Shown here piece by piece: positions 1 through 8,587 of a DNA stretch of 64,000 nucleotides. The stretch's first letter is position 1. Each line of letters begins with the position of its first letter. Source of the DNA: Streptomyces sindenensis. Lineage in GTDB: Bacteria > Actinomycetota > Actinomycetes > Streptomycetales > Streptomycetaceae. A program made the position numbers and the translations under genes. Below the pieces are notes generated by a model. The model was not told where the DNA came from. It did no database searches and saw nothing but the letters and a program-made list of their open reading frames with translations. The stretch is taken from positions 62,001-126,000 of the forward strand of contig NZ_BMSG01000004.1 in assembly GCF_014649035.1 (NCBI RefSeq). The letters are read 5' to 3'.

Positions 1-1
1 G

Positions 2-1102
2 TGCCGCAAGAAGATGGGGGACCGGCTCCCGCACATCACGACCCGCAACACCGCGCGCGACATGGATCTGGTGCGGGCGATCCTCGGCGAGAAGAAGATC
101 TCCTACGTCGGCTACTCCTACGGCACCTATCTGGGGGCCGTCTACGCCCAGCTCTTCCCGAAGCGCGCCGACCGGTTCGTCCTGGACAGCGCGGTCGACC
201 CGCAGCGCGCCTGGCGCGGGATGATCCAGTGGTGGGCCGAGGGCGCGGAACCCGCGTTCGACCGGTGGACCGAGTGGGCCTCCGCGCGCTCGAAGACGTA
301 CGGCCTCGGCAACACCCCGAAGAAGGTCGACCGGACCTTCTGGGATCTCGTCGCGCGGGCCGACGCGGACCCGATCGAGGTGGACGGGCAGCCCACCAGC
401 GGCGACGACATCCGCCAGGGGATGCGCGCGTTGGCCTTCACCCCGCAGTCCGCCTCCGAGGCGGTCGTGGAACTGAAGAAGGCCGCGAAGGGCAGGCCCG
501 CCTCCGCGAAGAAGCTCGCCAGGATCACCGAGGGCGGCGGGGCCCCGGCGCCCGAGTGGGCCAAAAAGGCCCCGCTCGCCGCGGAGCCCCCCGCCGACAA
601 CATGACGGCCAGCTTCTGGGCCGTGGTGTGCGGCGACAACTCGGCCGTCTGGTCGCGCGATCCGGAGACGTACCGGCGGGACGCCATCGAGGACAAGGGC
701 CGCTACCCGCTCTTCGGGGATTTCGCCTCCAGCATCAAGCCCTGTGCCTTCTGGGGGAAGTCCGCCGAGCCGGTGACCGTGGTCAAGAACAAGGTCGGCT
801 CCCTGGTCGTCCAGAACGAGTGGGACTCGCAGACCCCGCTGCCCAGCGGCCAGGCCCTGCACGCCCAGCTGAAGGGCTCGAAGATGGTCACCGTCCTCGG
901 CGGCGAGGGCCACGGTGTCTACCCGAGCGGCAACTCCTGCACGGACGGCGCGGTCAACCGCTACCTGGCCACCGGCAAACTGCCCGCGAAGGACGTGACC
1001 TGCAGGGCGACCGCGGCGTCGAACGCGCAGGCCCGCCAGAACGAGAAGCCGGACGAGCTCCCCGGGTCCCCGGTCCCGGAACGCGCCCCGAACCGCTTCT
1101 GA
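2..1102 (+). CDS. Tripeptidyl-aminopeptidase-like alpha/beta hydrolase, 5' end missing
   Basis: The reading frame is already open at base 2, so the N-terminus lies outside the window. An early GYSYGTYLG stretch is the nucleophile elbow (G-x-S-x-G) of an alpha/beta hydrolase. The C-terminal part (VVQNEWDSQTPLPSGQAL, then GEGHGVY) is the TAP-like C-terminal domain that supplies the catalytic Asp and His. This architecture is that of the secreted Streptomyces tripeptidyl aminopeptidase/SlpD-SlpE family, which removes N-terminal tripeptides outside the cell. Any signal peptide would be upstream. A strong terminator follows about 55 bases after the stop, so the gene ends its transcription unit. 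Family assignment is firm; the exact substrate is not. Confidence 0.85.
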   Translation, partial: CRKKMGDRLPHITTRNTARDMDLVRAILGEKKISYVGYSYGTYLGAVYAQLFPKRADRFVLDSAVDPQRAWRGMIQWWAEGAEPAFDRWTEWASARSKTYGLGNTPKKVDRTFWDLVARADADPIEVDGQPTSGDDIRQGMRALAFTPQSASEAVVELKKAAKGRPASAKKLARITEGGGAPAPEWAKKAPLAAEPPADNMTASFWAVVCGDNSAVWSRDPETYRRDAIEDKGRYPLFGDFASSIKPCAFWGKSAEPVTVVKNKVGSLVVQNEWDSQTPLPSGQALHAQLKGSKMVTVLGGEGHGVYPSGNSCTDGAVNRYLATGKLPAKDVTCRATAASNAQARQNEKPDELPGSPVPERAPNRF

Positions 1103-1158
1103 CTCGCTGAGCCCGGCCGGGCGCCCACCCGGCCGGCTCCTCCCGGTGAGAACCCACA

Positions 1159-1206
1159 GGGGCCCGGCGGCGACGGAGGGAACCTTCTCCGTCGCCGCCG
1201 GGCCCC
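1159..1206 (+). terminator. Rho-independent-type terminator after the aminopeptidase gene
   Basis: A 19-base arm starting GGGGCCCGGCGG pairs perfectly with its reverse complement across a 10-base loop. There is no U-run, as is usual in Streptomyces. It lies directly downstream of the hydrolase stop codon. Confidence 0.8.
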
Positions 1207-1231
1207 TGCCCGTGCCCCCAGTCGGGTCGGG

Positions 1232-1400
1232 TCACGGCGCCCACGGCGTGTCCCCCCACGTCGTGTCCTCGGTGAGCAGCGCCGGGCTGTCGAAGGGCTG
1301 CCCGCCGCCCGGCGTGGCGAGCCACACCTCGCGCCATGTGCCCTCACTTCGCCCGGAGGCAGCTTCGGGAGGCGGTACGACAGCACGGTGCCGGACGGGT
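1232..1400 (-). pseudogene. C-terminal remnant of an unrecognised gene, frameshifted
   Basis: On the minus strand two frames join into one protein-like stretch: GTVLSYRLPKLPPGEV in one frame, then TWREVWLATPGGGQPFDSP and a plausible C-terminus ending DTTWGDTPWAP in the next. A single-base shift near 1340 would restore continuity. No start codon or upstream half is present. It reads like the tail of a degraded enzyme, but I do not recognise the family. The surrounding bases up to about 1520 show no other gene. Confidence 0.3.
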
Positions 1401-1525
1401 GTCCAGGCCCCGCGCAGAGCCGGTTCCGTGCGGCGAGCCGCCGGTCGCGGAAGCGCCCCGGCGACTCGCCGACACTTTTTGGAAACGCACCGACCACGCC
1501 CTTGCCGCCCGTGCCGCACCGCCTA

Positions 1526-1537
1526 TATAACGTTGTA
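1526..1537. promoter_or_regulatory. LacI-type operator candidate (AACGTT core)
   Basis: TAT-AACGTT-GTA is a near-palindrome with the central CG typical of LacI-family operators. It lies in a short AT-richer patch upstream of the ABC-transporter remnant and the lacI-type gene at 2204. By position it would be the operator of that regulator. This is inference; no second copy was seen. From 1538 to 1708 there is only a small hairpin (arms 1617-1624 and 1636-1643). Confidence 0.4.
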
Positions 1538-1708
1538 AACCGAGCCGCCGACAGGCCGCGCAGGCTCTCACGACCGCTGTTCCCGCAGTCCGGAGCAGGG
1601 GCCTGAGGAATGCAGTGGCATCGGCTGCCCCGTGGCCGATGCCTCGTCCCGCATGCCCGACCCCACGCCGATCAGCGTGCCGTCAACCCGTCAAGGAGCG
1701 TTCCGCGC

Positions 1709-1802
1709 ATGGTGATCCAGCGTCGATCCCGTACCCTCGCCGTGGCCTGCGTCCTGGCCGCCACGACGCTGGCCGCCGCCGGCCGCGCCAAGTCGGAGAC
1801 CT
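1709..1802 (+). pseudogene. Sugar-binding lipoprotein, only the signal-peptide end left
   Basis: An ATG with a good AGGAG box opens a typical lipoprotein signal: basic MVIQRRSR, a hydrophobic core, then LAAAGRAKSE. The lipobox cysteine that should follow LAAAG is an arginine (CGC where TGC would be expected). After about 31 codons the frame runs directly into the middle of a permease gene. The rest of the binding protein, and presumably an ATPase and a first permease, are deleted. Neighbouring genes suggest a galactose/galactofuranose- or arabinose-type sugar system. Confidence 0.6.
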
Positions 1803-2157
1803 CTGGGGCTGCCCGTCGCCCGGACGAAGATCCTCGTCCACACCCTCACCGGACTGCGCGCCGGACTCGCCGGGGCGCTGAACGCCGCCCCGCCTCTCCT
1901 CCGGTGTCACCATCGTCGGCGTCGGCATGGAACTGGACGCGATCTCCGCCGTCGTCATCGGCGGCACGCTCCTCATCGGCGGAGCGGGCTCGTTCAGCGG
2001 CACCCTCTGGGGCGTCCTGCTGCTGGCCGTGATCCAGAACCTGATCAACCAGATCGGCTCGCTCAACTCCTCGTACCAGTCGGTGGTCAGCGGCGGCTTC
2101 CTTATCGTTGTCGTGGTGGCGCAGCGTTACCTCGCGCGCAGCCGGAGAGCGACCTGA
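1803..2157 (+). pseudogene. 3' remnant of a sugar ABC permease (YjfF/YtfT type)
   Basis: The first part reads LGLPVARTKILVHTLTGLRAG in one frame. After a shift near 1890-1900 the next frame reads MELDAISAVVIGGTLLIGGA and continues through the last membrane segments to a stop before the lacI-type gene. The ELDAI-AVVIGGT-L-GG signature is that of the BPD_transp_2 permeases (YtfT/YjfF, RbsC). Roughly the last 115 codons remain, frameshifted and joined upstream to a binding-protein signal peptide, so it cannot work. It shows the LacI regulator and epimerase once belonged to a complete uptake operon. Confidence 0.7.
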
Positions 2158-2203
2158 ACCGCACGGGCCGGGTCGAGTCGAACCAAGAGAAACAAGGAGT
2201 GCC

Positions 2204-3235
2204 GTGGGCGTCAGCCTCAAGGACGTAGCTCAACGGGCGGGCGTGTCCATCAAGACCGTGTCGAACGTGGTCAACAACTACCAGCACGTCACCCCGAAGA
2301 TGCGGGCCAAGGTGCAGCAGGCGATCGACGAGCTCGGCTACCGGCCGAACCTCACCGCCCGCCATCTGCGCAAGGGCCGCACCGGCATCATCGCGCTGGC
2401 CGTCCCCGAGTTCGGCAACCCGTACTTCGCCGAGCTGGCCGGCGAGGTCGTCGACGCGGCCGCCCGGCACGACTACACCGTCCTGGTCGACCACACGGCG
2501 GGCCAGCGCGAGAAGGAACTGCTGGTCTGCCAGGGGTTCCGCTCCCACGTCATCGACGGCCTGATCCTCAGCCCCATCCACCTGGAGACCGAGGACCTGA
2601 TGGCCCGCACCGAGACCGCGCCGCTGGTGCTGCTCGGCGAACGCGAGTACGAGGCCCCGTACGACCACATCGCCATCGACAACGTGGCCGCCGCCCGCGC
2701 GGCCGTCGCCCACCTCATCGCGCTGGGCCACCGCCGTATCGCCTTCCTCGGCTCCCGCACCGGGCGGGAACGCCAGCCCGCCCATCTCCGGCTGCGCGGC
2801 TGGCGCGAGGAGCTGGCCGCCTCCGGCATCACCCCCGACGAGTCCCTGGTCGTCGTCACCGACGGCTACGGCCGCGAGGACGGGGCCGCCGCGATGGCCT
2901 CCCTCCTCGACCGGGGCGAGCGGCCCGACGCCGTGTTCGCCTACAACGACCTGATCGCGATCGGGGCCATGCGCACCCTCACCGAACACGGCCTCACCGT
3001 CCCGGGCGACATCGCCGTCGTCGGCTTCGACGACATCGAGGAGAGCCGGTACGGGGCCACCACCCTCACCACCATCGCGCCGGACAAGGCCGCCATCGCC
3101 CGGCTCGCCGTCGACAGCCTCGTCGAACGCCTCGCCGGCACCCCGGTCGCCGAACCCCGGCGGCCCCGCCCCGGCTACCGCCTCGTCGTCCGCGAATCCA
3201 CCACACCCCGCGAGGCCCCCGGACCGCCCAGCTGA
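2204..3235 (+). CDS. LacI-family sugar-responsive repressor
   Basis: Begins at GTG with AAGGAG eight bases upstream; 343 residues, the usual LacI length. The N-terminus VSLKDVAQRAGVSIKTVSNVV is the LacI helix-turn-helix and hinge start. The rest is a periplasmic-binding-protein-like effector domain, with the dimer segment YNDLIAIGAMRTL and the late PGDIAVVGFDDIEESRY signature. It follows the decayed ABC permease and precedes aldose 1-epimerase by 44 bases, so it probably controlled a galactose- or arabinose-type operon. The near-palindrome at 1526 is its likely operator. The effector sugar cannot be read from sequence. Confidence 0.93.
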   Translation: MGVSLKDVAQRAGVSIKTVSNVVNNYQHVTPKMRAKVQQAIDELGYRPNLTARHLRKGRTGIIALAVPEFGNPYFAELAGEVVDAAARHDYTVLVDHTAGQREKELLVCQGFRSHVIDGLILSPIHLETEDLMARTETAPLVLLGEREYEAPYDHIAIDNVAAARAAVAHLIALGHRRIAFLGSRTGRERQPAHLRLRGWREELAASGITPDESLVVVTDGYGREDGAAAMASLLDRGERPDAVFAYNDLIAIGAMRTLTEHGLTVPGDIAVVGFDDIEESRYGATTLTTIAPDKAAIARLAVDSLVERLAGTPVAEPRRPRPGYRLVVRESTTPREAPGPPS

Positions 3236-3279
3236 CGCACCCCCGCGAGGCCCCTTCCGCACCCCCCAAGGAACTCTTC

Positions 3280-4341
3280 ATGCCCACCGTGCACCGCAAA
3301 CCGTTCGGCCGCGCCCACGGCCAGAGCGAGATCGACCTCTGGACCCTCGACTCCGGCACCGGCGTCCGAGCCGAGATCCTCACCTACGGCGGTGTCCTGC
3401 ACAGCCTCACCGTGCCGGACACCTCCGGCGAACCCGGCCCGGTCGTCCGCTCGCTGCCCGCGCTCGACGACTACACCGACAAGAACCCGTACTTCGGGGC
3501 GATCGTCGGCCGGTACGCCAACCGCATCGCCCACGGCCGCTTCACCCTCGACGGCACCACGCACCACCTCCCCGCCAACGACCGCGGCCATACCCTGCAC
3601 GGCGGCCCGGACGGCTTCCACACCAGGATCTGGCAGGCCACCGGACACCGCACGGACACCGCCGCCGTCCTCCGGCTCACCCTGCACAGCCCCGACGGCG
3701 ACATGGGCTTCCCCGGAGCGCTCGACGTCACCGCCACCTACACCCTGGACACCGCCGGAACCCTCGCCGTCGACTACACGGCCACCACCGACCGGCCCAC
3801 CGTCGTCAACCTCACCCACCACGCCTACCTCAACCTCGGCGACGACGACATCCTCGGCCACACCCTCCAGGCCGACGCCGACACCTATCTCCCCGTAGAC
3901 GCCGGCTCCATCCCCGAAGGCCCGCCCGTCCCGGTGACCGGCACCCCCTTCGACCTCACGACCCCCCACCGCATCGGCGAACGCCTCGCGCACCCCGACG
4001 CCCAACTGGAGCAGGCCGGCGGCTACGACCACTGCTGGATCCTGCGCCCCGCCACCCCCGGCACCCTGCGCCGCGCCGCCCGCCTCACCGCCCCCGGCGA
4101 CCGGCGCACCCTGGAGCTGTGGACCACCGAACCGGGCCTCCAGATCTACACCGCCAACCAGCTCGACGGCGCGTTCACCGACGGCACCGGCCGCCGCCAC
4201 CAGCGCCACGGCTCGCTCTGCCTGGAGACCCAGCACCTCCCGGACTCACCCAACCGCCCCGGTCACCCGAGCACGGTGCTGCGCCCCGGAGCCGTCCTGC
4301 ACAGCCGCACCGAATGGCGCTTTCCGCACCTGGCGGAGTAG
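3280..4341 (+). CDS. galM: Aldose 1-epimerase (mutarotase)
   Basis: 353 residues, full length for GalM. It interconverts alpha and beta anomers of hexoses in the cytoplasm. Family landmarks are in order: NPYFGAIVGRYANRIAHGRF near the start, NDRGHTLHGG, the catalytic-His region LTHHAYLNLG, GGYDHCWIL, and the late ETQHLPDSPN. The catalytic general acid/base pair would be the His in the LTHHAY region and the Glu of LETQHLPDS. AAGGAAC precedes the ATG. It is co-directional with the LacI gene just upstream and probably co-transcribed. Sugar specificity is not evident. Confidence 0.95.
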   Translation: MPTVHRKPFGRAHGQSEIDLWTLDSGTGVRAEILTYGGVLHSLTVPDTSGEPGPVVRSLPALDDYTDKNPYFGAIVGRYANRIAHGRFTLDGTTHHLPANDRGHTLHGGPDGFHTRIWQATGHRTDTAAVLRLTLHSPDGDMGFPGALDVTATYTLDTAGTLAVDYTATTDRPTVVNLTHHAYLNLGDDDILGHTLQADADTYLPVDAGSIPEGPPVPVTGTPFDLTTPHRIGERLAHPDAQLEQAGGYDHCWILRPATPGTLRRAARLTAPGDRRTLELWTTEPGLQIYTANQLDGAFTDGTGRRHQRHGSLCLETQHLPDSPNRPGHPSTVLRPGAVLHSRTEWRFPHLAE

Positions 4342-4566
4342 GCGCGCATCCGGGCGGCCGGGCTGTGCGTATCGTTCGCCGAACCACTGACCGCCGCCGA
4401 GCTCAAGTCCGCGCTGCTCACCGCGGGCCAGGTCGTCGGATTCGTCCAGGAGGTCACCGGACCCCTGCCCCCCGAGAAGCTCGCCACGTTCAAGCCGGAG
4501 CCGGGTCCCGACGAAGGGGTCATCGCCAGGCTCGTCGAGAACGTCACCGAAGCCCAGGGCGTCTGA
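4342..4566 (+). pseudogene. C-terminal gene fragment without a start codon
   Basis: Directly after the galM stop, in the same frame, lies a protein-like stretch reading LTAAELKSALLTAGQVVGFV and ending in LVENVTEAQGV and a stop. No ATG, GTG or TTG opens it. Codon use looks coding. It is probably the tail of a deleted gene. I do not recognise the family, and a readthrough extension of galM is a less likely reading. Confidence 0.35.
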
Positions 4567-4643
4567 GGGCGGTGACGACCCGCCGCACCGCGAGGAGTAC
4601 CTGCTGCGCACGGTGCGACGGGTCGTGACGGAAGGCCGGGCCG

Positions 4644-7600
4644 CTACTTGAGATACGGCCCCGCCGCGCCGATCTTCCCCGGCGCGGCGTTCTTCCCGCC
4701 GAGGTCCAGGACGTACACGCGCAGGTTGCCCTTCCCGGGGGCCGGGACCGTGAGGGTGCCGCCGGTGACCTGCTTGGTGTCGCCCGTGACGGCGTCCTTG
4801 TACGTGCCGTTCGGGATGCCCGTGTACGTGGCGCTCCCGGAGACCGTCACCAGGGCGAAGCTGTCCGTGCCGGTCGCCGCGTCGGTGTAGCGGCGCTTGT
4901 ACGCCATGGAGCCGCTGATGCCCTCCGTCGAGTACTGGCCCATCTGGAGCGCGGGCACGGCCCGGCGGATCTCGTTGAGCCGCTGGAGGTGGCGGGCGAG
5001 CGGGGCGGCCAGGGTGTCGGCGACCTTGCCGGTGGCCGAGGAGACCTTGCCGAAGTCCGAGGCGGTGACCTCACCGGCCAGGTGGTCCCCGAAATAGGCC
5101 CGCCCAGTGGTCGCCAGCGGGCACGTCGGGCCGCAGTCGATCTTCTTCCCCTTCTGGAATTCGATCTCGGAGCCGTAGTAGAGCGTCGGGATGCCCCGGA
5201 AGGTCCACATCAGCGACATGTTCTCGGCCCAGGCGTCCGTACCGCCGGTGTAGCGCTCGCTGCTCTTGTTGGGGCCGTAGTCGTGGCTGTCGACGTAGAC
5301 GACGTTGTACGTGGCGTCGTTCACCGCGTCGTCGGAGTCCTTGCCGTTGTGGAACGCGTTGGCCGCGTCACCGAAGTTCATGTGCATCCGCATGTCGATG
5401 ATGTTCATCCCGGAGAACCGGCTGCGGTCGGGCGCGTGGTAGGCGTTGCCCTTGAGGAAGGCGTTGTCCGAGACGGGCTGAGCCGCCGTGCCCCGCTGCT
5501 GCTCGTAGTCGTACATCTCCAGGGCGGCCTTCTCGTCGTCCGCGCTGTACTCCCCTCGCTCCTTCCACGTGAAGAACTGCGCCGAGTGGTTGACCGAGCC
5601 GCGGTTCCACTTGTCGTTCACGAAGGCCGCGACCTCACCGAAGACGAAGAAGTTCTCCGCCGCCTCCGCGCCGAACCGCTGCGTCACGCGCTCCTGGATC
5701 GCGGGCAGGAAACGGCGGTTCCAGGTGGTGCGGGGGATGTGCACCGCCGTGTCCAGCCGGAAGCCGTCGACCCCCATGTCGATGTACTTGTTGTAGGCGC
5801 CGATCAGATAGTTCTGGACCTGGGCGTTCTCGGTGTTGAAGTCGGCGAGGTCGTCGTGCAGCCAGCAGGAGCGGGAGTCCTCGCCCTCCCAGTTGCCGAT
5901 CCAGCAGGTGTGGTAGAGCGCCTTCGGGAACATGCCCGAAGTGGGGCTCGGCCACTGGCAGTTGTAGATGCGGTAGCCCTCCGGCGAGGTGTGCCCGGTG
6001 GGGGTGCCCCAGCCCACGCAGGTGTTGCCCGTCGGCTCCGCCGTGGACCACAGGTCGCCGTTGTAGTACGACTTCCCGGACTTGGGCTCGACGGTGAGGC
6101 CGTCGTAGGTGAACCCGTCGTTCTTCTCGTCGTAGTACCAGCTCCACTGCGCGTCGCGCACGCCGTACGCCTTCGGGGTGAACAGGCCCTTGGCGCCCCA
6201 TCGCGAGGAGTGGTTGTGGACGACGTCCTGGTAGATCTTCATGCCCTTGGCGTGGGCCGCGTCGATGAGGTCCTGGTAGGAGGCCCCGGCGGACTCCAGC
6301 CGTGGGTCGACCTTGTAGAAGTCGTAGCCGTGGTACCCGTGGTAGTCGTAGTCCGAGCGGTTGAGCACGACCGGGGTGATCCAGACCGCGGAGAAGCCGA
6401 GCCCCTTGATGTAGTCGAGCTTCTGCACCAGCCCCTTGAAGTCCCCCCGGAACATGGGGTCGTCGTTGGCGGCGTTGCCGGACTTCTCGTGCTGACTGCC
6501 ACCCCGGTTGTTCGTGGCGTCGCCGTCGTTGAAGCGGGCCGTGAGCACGAAGTAGATCGGGTCCTTGCGGGGATCGGTGCCCAGGGGTGTGCCGGTGGCC
6601 GGGGTGGTGGGCTTCTCGCCGGTGGTGACGGTGGCCGGTGCGGAGTCGGCCGAGACGTTCCCGGCGGCGTCGACGGCCCGGACGGTGTAGCGGTAGGCGG
6701 TGTGGGCGTCGAGCCCCGTGTCGGAGAAGACGGTCGAGGTGGTGTCGACGACCACCGTGCCCTTCGTCCCGCCGGTCCTGGTGACCTGATACGCCGTCAC
6801 GCCCCGGTCGTCCGTGGCGGGTTCCCACGTCAGCACGACCGCCACCCCGTCGGCGGCAGCCTTCACCGCGGTGGGGGCGGACGGTGCCTCGGTGTCCGGT
6901 TCCTCGGCGGCGCACGGGTCCTTCGCCGAGGCCGTCACCGTACGGTCCTTCACCGTGGTGAGCCCGGTCGACAGGGTGTAGTCGCCGCCGTTGTTGTTGT
7001 CCCAGACGCCGTTGCCGTTGTTGAACGCGGCCTGGAGGCCGGTGGCCGCCCCGAGGTCCACCGTGCGCTTCATCCAGCCCGTACAGGCGGCTTCCATGCC
7101 GATGCCGGGGACGGCCGTCCACGCTCCGCCGTGCGGGCGGTAGTGGAGATTGACGGTGGACCAGCCGACGGTGGAGGTGGCGTAGTAGACGGAGGCCGTG
7201 TTCGGCCCGCCGGGCTCCTCCGGCTCGTCGGGGCCCGTACCCGCGCACGGGTCGCTGTGCGCCACGGTCCCGTCCTGGACCGTGATGTTCCCGGTGCCCA
7301 GGTCGTAGTTCCGGCCCGCGTTGTTGTCCCAGGTGCCCGAGCCGTCGGTGAAGGTCGCCTTCAGTCCGGCCGCACCCCCGAGCGGGACCGTCAGCTTGAC
7401 CCAGTCGGCGCAGGCGGCCTGCATCCGGGTGCCGGGGACGGTGGTCCAGGAACCGCCGTCGGGGGAGTAATGCAGGTAGTAGGCCGACCAGGCGCGGGTC
7501 TTCGTGGAGTAGAAGACGGTCGCCGTGCCCCCGGCGGCGGAGGAGGAGGCGACGGGTTCGCCCGCCGGGGCGGGACGCGTCTGCGGTACGGCGGTAAGGA

Positions 7601-7673
7601 GTCCCAGCAGCCCGGCCGCTGCCACGGCCGCCGCGAGCGGTCGGCGCAGCAGCCGGTGAGGAGTGCGTCTCAT
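4644..7673 (-). CDS. Secreted alpha-amylase with two CBM25 domains and FN3 (GH13)
   Basis: 1009 residues from the ATG that starts MRRTPHRLLRRPL, a typical basic-hydrophobic signal peptide; the frame extends further upstream but lacks signal features there. Two tandem starch-binding domains of CBM25 type follow (about 50-145 and 158-255; VFYSTKTRAWSAYYLHY and VYYATSTVGWSTVNLHYR). A fibronectin III domain spans about 260-352 and a GH13 barrel about 366-1000. Catalytic residues by motif are Asp641 (GFRLDT), Glu680 (VFGEV) and Asp798 (VDSHD). It would cut internal alpha-1,4 bonds of raw starch. Direct repeats upstream (7739-7777) resemble MalR operators, and a malR-like gene lies 11 kb away. Confidence 0.95.
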   Translation of the reverse strand: MRRTPHRLLRRPLAAAVAAAGLLGLLTAVPQTRPAPAGEPVASSSAAGGTATVFYSTKTRAWSAYYLHYSPDGGSWTTVPGTRMQAACADWVKLTVPLGGAAGLKATFTDGSGTWDNNAGRNYDLGTGNITVQDGTVAHSDPCAGTGPDEPEEPGGPNTASVYYATSTVGWSTVNLHYRPHGGAWTAVPGIGMEAACTGWMKRTVDLGAATGLQAAFNNGNGVWDNNNGGDYTLSTGLTTVKDRTVTASAKDPCAAEEPDTEAPSAPTAVKAAADGVAVVLTWEPATDDRGVTAYQVTRTGGTKGTVVVDTTSTVFSDTGLDAHTAYRYTVRAVDAAGNVSADSAPATVTTGEKPTTPATGTPLGTDPRKDPIYFVLTARFNDGDATNNRGGSQHEKSGNAANDDPMFRGDFKGLVQKLDYIKGLGFSAVWITPVVLNRSDYDYHGYHGYDFYKVDPRLESAGASYQDLIDAAHAKGMKIYQDVVHNHSSRWGAKGLFTPKAYGVRDAQWSWYYDEKNDGFTYDGLTVEPKSGKSYYNGDLWSTAEPTGNTCVGWGTPTGHTSPEGYRIYNCQWPSPTSGMFPKALYHTCWIGNWEGEDSRSCWLHDDLADFNTENAQVQNYLIGAYNKYIDMGVDGFRLDTAVHIPRTTWNRRFLPAIQERVTQRFGAEAAENFFVFGEVAAFVNDKWNRGSVNHSAQFFTWKERGEYSADDEKAALEMYDYEQQRGTAAQPVSDNAFLKGNAYHAPDRSRFSGMNIIDMRMHMNFGDAANAFHNGKDSDDAVNDATYNVVYVDSHDYGPNKSSERYTGGTDAWAENMSLMWTFRGIPTLYYGSEIEFQKGKKIDCGPTCPLATTGRAYFGDHLAGEVTASDFGKVSSATGKVADTLAAPLARHLQRLNEIRRAVPALQMGQYSTEGISGSMAYKRRYTDAATGTDSFALVTVSGSATYTGIPNGTYKDAVTGDTKQVTGGTLTVPAPGKGNLRVYVLDLGGKNAAPGKIGAAGPYLK

Positions 7674-7738
7674 GCGTGTCTCCAGGTGAGGGGAGAACCC
7701 TGACGCGCCTCGGGGTTCGGTGAGTGAACACGATCCGA

Positions 7739-7777
7739 CGGCAAGCTCTGCCGGAATCTTGCCGCAATTCCTTGCGG
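7739..7777. promoter_or_regulatory. Candidate MalR operator region of the amylase gene
   Basis: Three copies of a CTTGC(C/G)G heptamer sit 66-104 bases upstream of the amylase ATG: CTTGCCG at 7758-7764, CTTGCGG at 7771-7777 and an inverted copy at 7739-7745. Streptomyces amylase promoters carry repeated CTTGCAG-like motifs bound by the MalR/Reg1 repressor, so the match is meaningful. The segment also lies upstream of the divergent thioesterase gene. Binding is inferred. Confidence 0.5.
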
Positions 7778-7870
7778 GAAGGAAGTTACCGGTGCATGAC
7801 AGGTGCGTAAAGGGATCCGGCACCCCCGTCCACCCGGAATGGACGGCCGGGTCCGGTTGTTCGCACGGTC

Positions 7871-8287
7871 ATGACCTTCTCCGTTGACGTGACCGTGCGC
7901 GGCTACGAGCTCGACACCCAGGGCCACCTGAACCAGGCCGTCTACCTCCAGTACGCGGAGCACGCCCGCTGGGAGCTGCTGCGCGCCGCCGGACTGCCCC
8001 AGGAGAAGCTGCTGGCCGACGGAATCGGCCCGGTGCAGCTGGAGGTGACGGTCAAGTACCGCCGCGAGCTGCGCGGCGGCGAGCGCGTACGGGTCACCTG
8101 CCGGTTCGACTACGGCACGGGCAAGACGTTCACCCTGGAGCAGCAGATCATCAAGGAGGACGGCACGGTGGCCGCGGAGATCACCGGAGTCGCCGGCGTC
8201 CTCGACCTGACCGAACGCCGCCTGGTCCCGGACCCGCAGGGGCGCTTGGCGGCACTGGCGGGCAACCCCGGCCTGCTGACGGGCTGA
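7871..8287 (+). CDS. Acyl-CoA thioesterase, 4HBT/YbgC-like hotdog fold
   Basis: 138 residues, one hotdog domain. The segment GYELDTQGHLNQAVYLQYAE matches the active-site helix of 4-hydroxybenzoyl-CoA-type thioesterases (D-x-x-GH-N-x-x-Y), with Asp17 as the likely catalytic residue. It should hydrolyse short or aromatic acyl-CoA thioesters in the cytoplasm. There is no clear ribosome binding site before the ATG. It is divergent from the amylase gene and stands alone, so its physiological substrate is unknown. Confidence 0.85.
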   Translation: MTFSVDVTVRGYELDTQGHLNQAVYLQYAEHARWELLRAAGLPQEKLLADGIGPVQLEVTVKYRRELRGGERVRVTCRFDYGTGKTFTLEQQIIKEDGTVAAEITGVAGVLDLTERRLVPDPQGRLAALAGNPGLLTG

Positions 8288-8587
8288 TGCCGTGTCGGGC
8301 ACCCGGGGAGGGGGAGCGCGACGGAGGGAGCCGGCGCGTACGAAGCCGCCCGCGTCCTGCCGATCCGCCTGACGGCCGAGGTGCGGCGCGGGGGCGCGCG
8401 TCGGGTCCAGGAGCACGCGCGCGGCGCCGCGCTCGCGCCCGGCCCGGTGGAGACGATCTCCGGCACTCCGGTCGCCGCCCGGCGGCGTTCGACCTCGACG
8501 GCCGCGTCATCGGGGACCCCGCCCCGCGGCGGCCCCCGATGCTCCCGAGCGGCCGCCACCCCATGCTCGACGGAGCGACACCGTGCC
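8288..8587. other. 300-base gap without a recognisable gene
   Basis: GC-rich sequence between the thioesterase stop and the peroxidase stop, which converge here. Open frames exist on both strands but none has a start with a ribosome site, family motifs or consistent codon bias. No clear terminator hairpin was found. It may contain decayed coding DNA. Confidence 0.4.
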
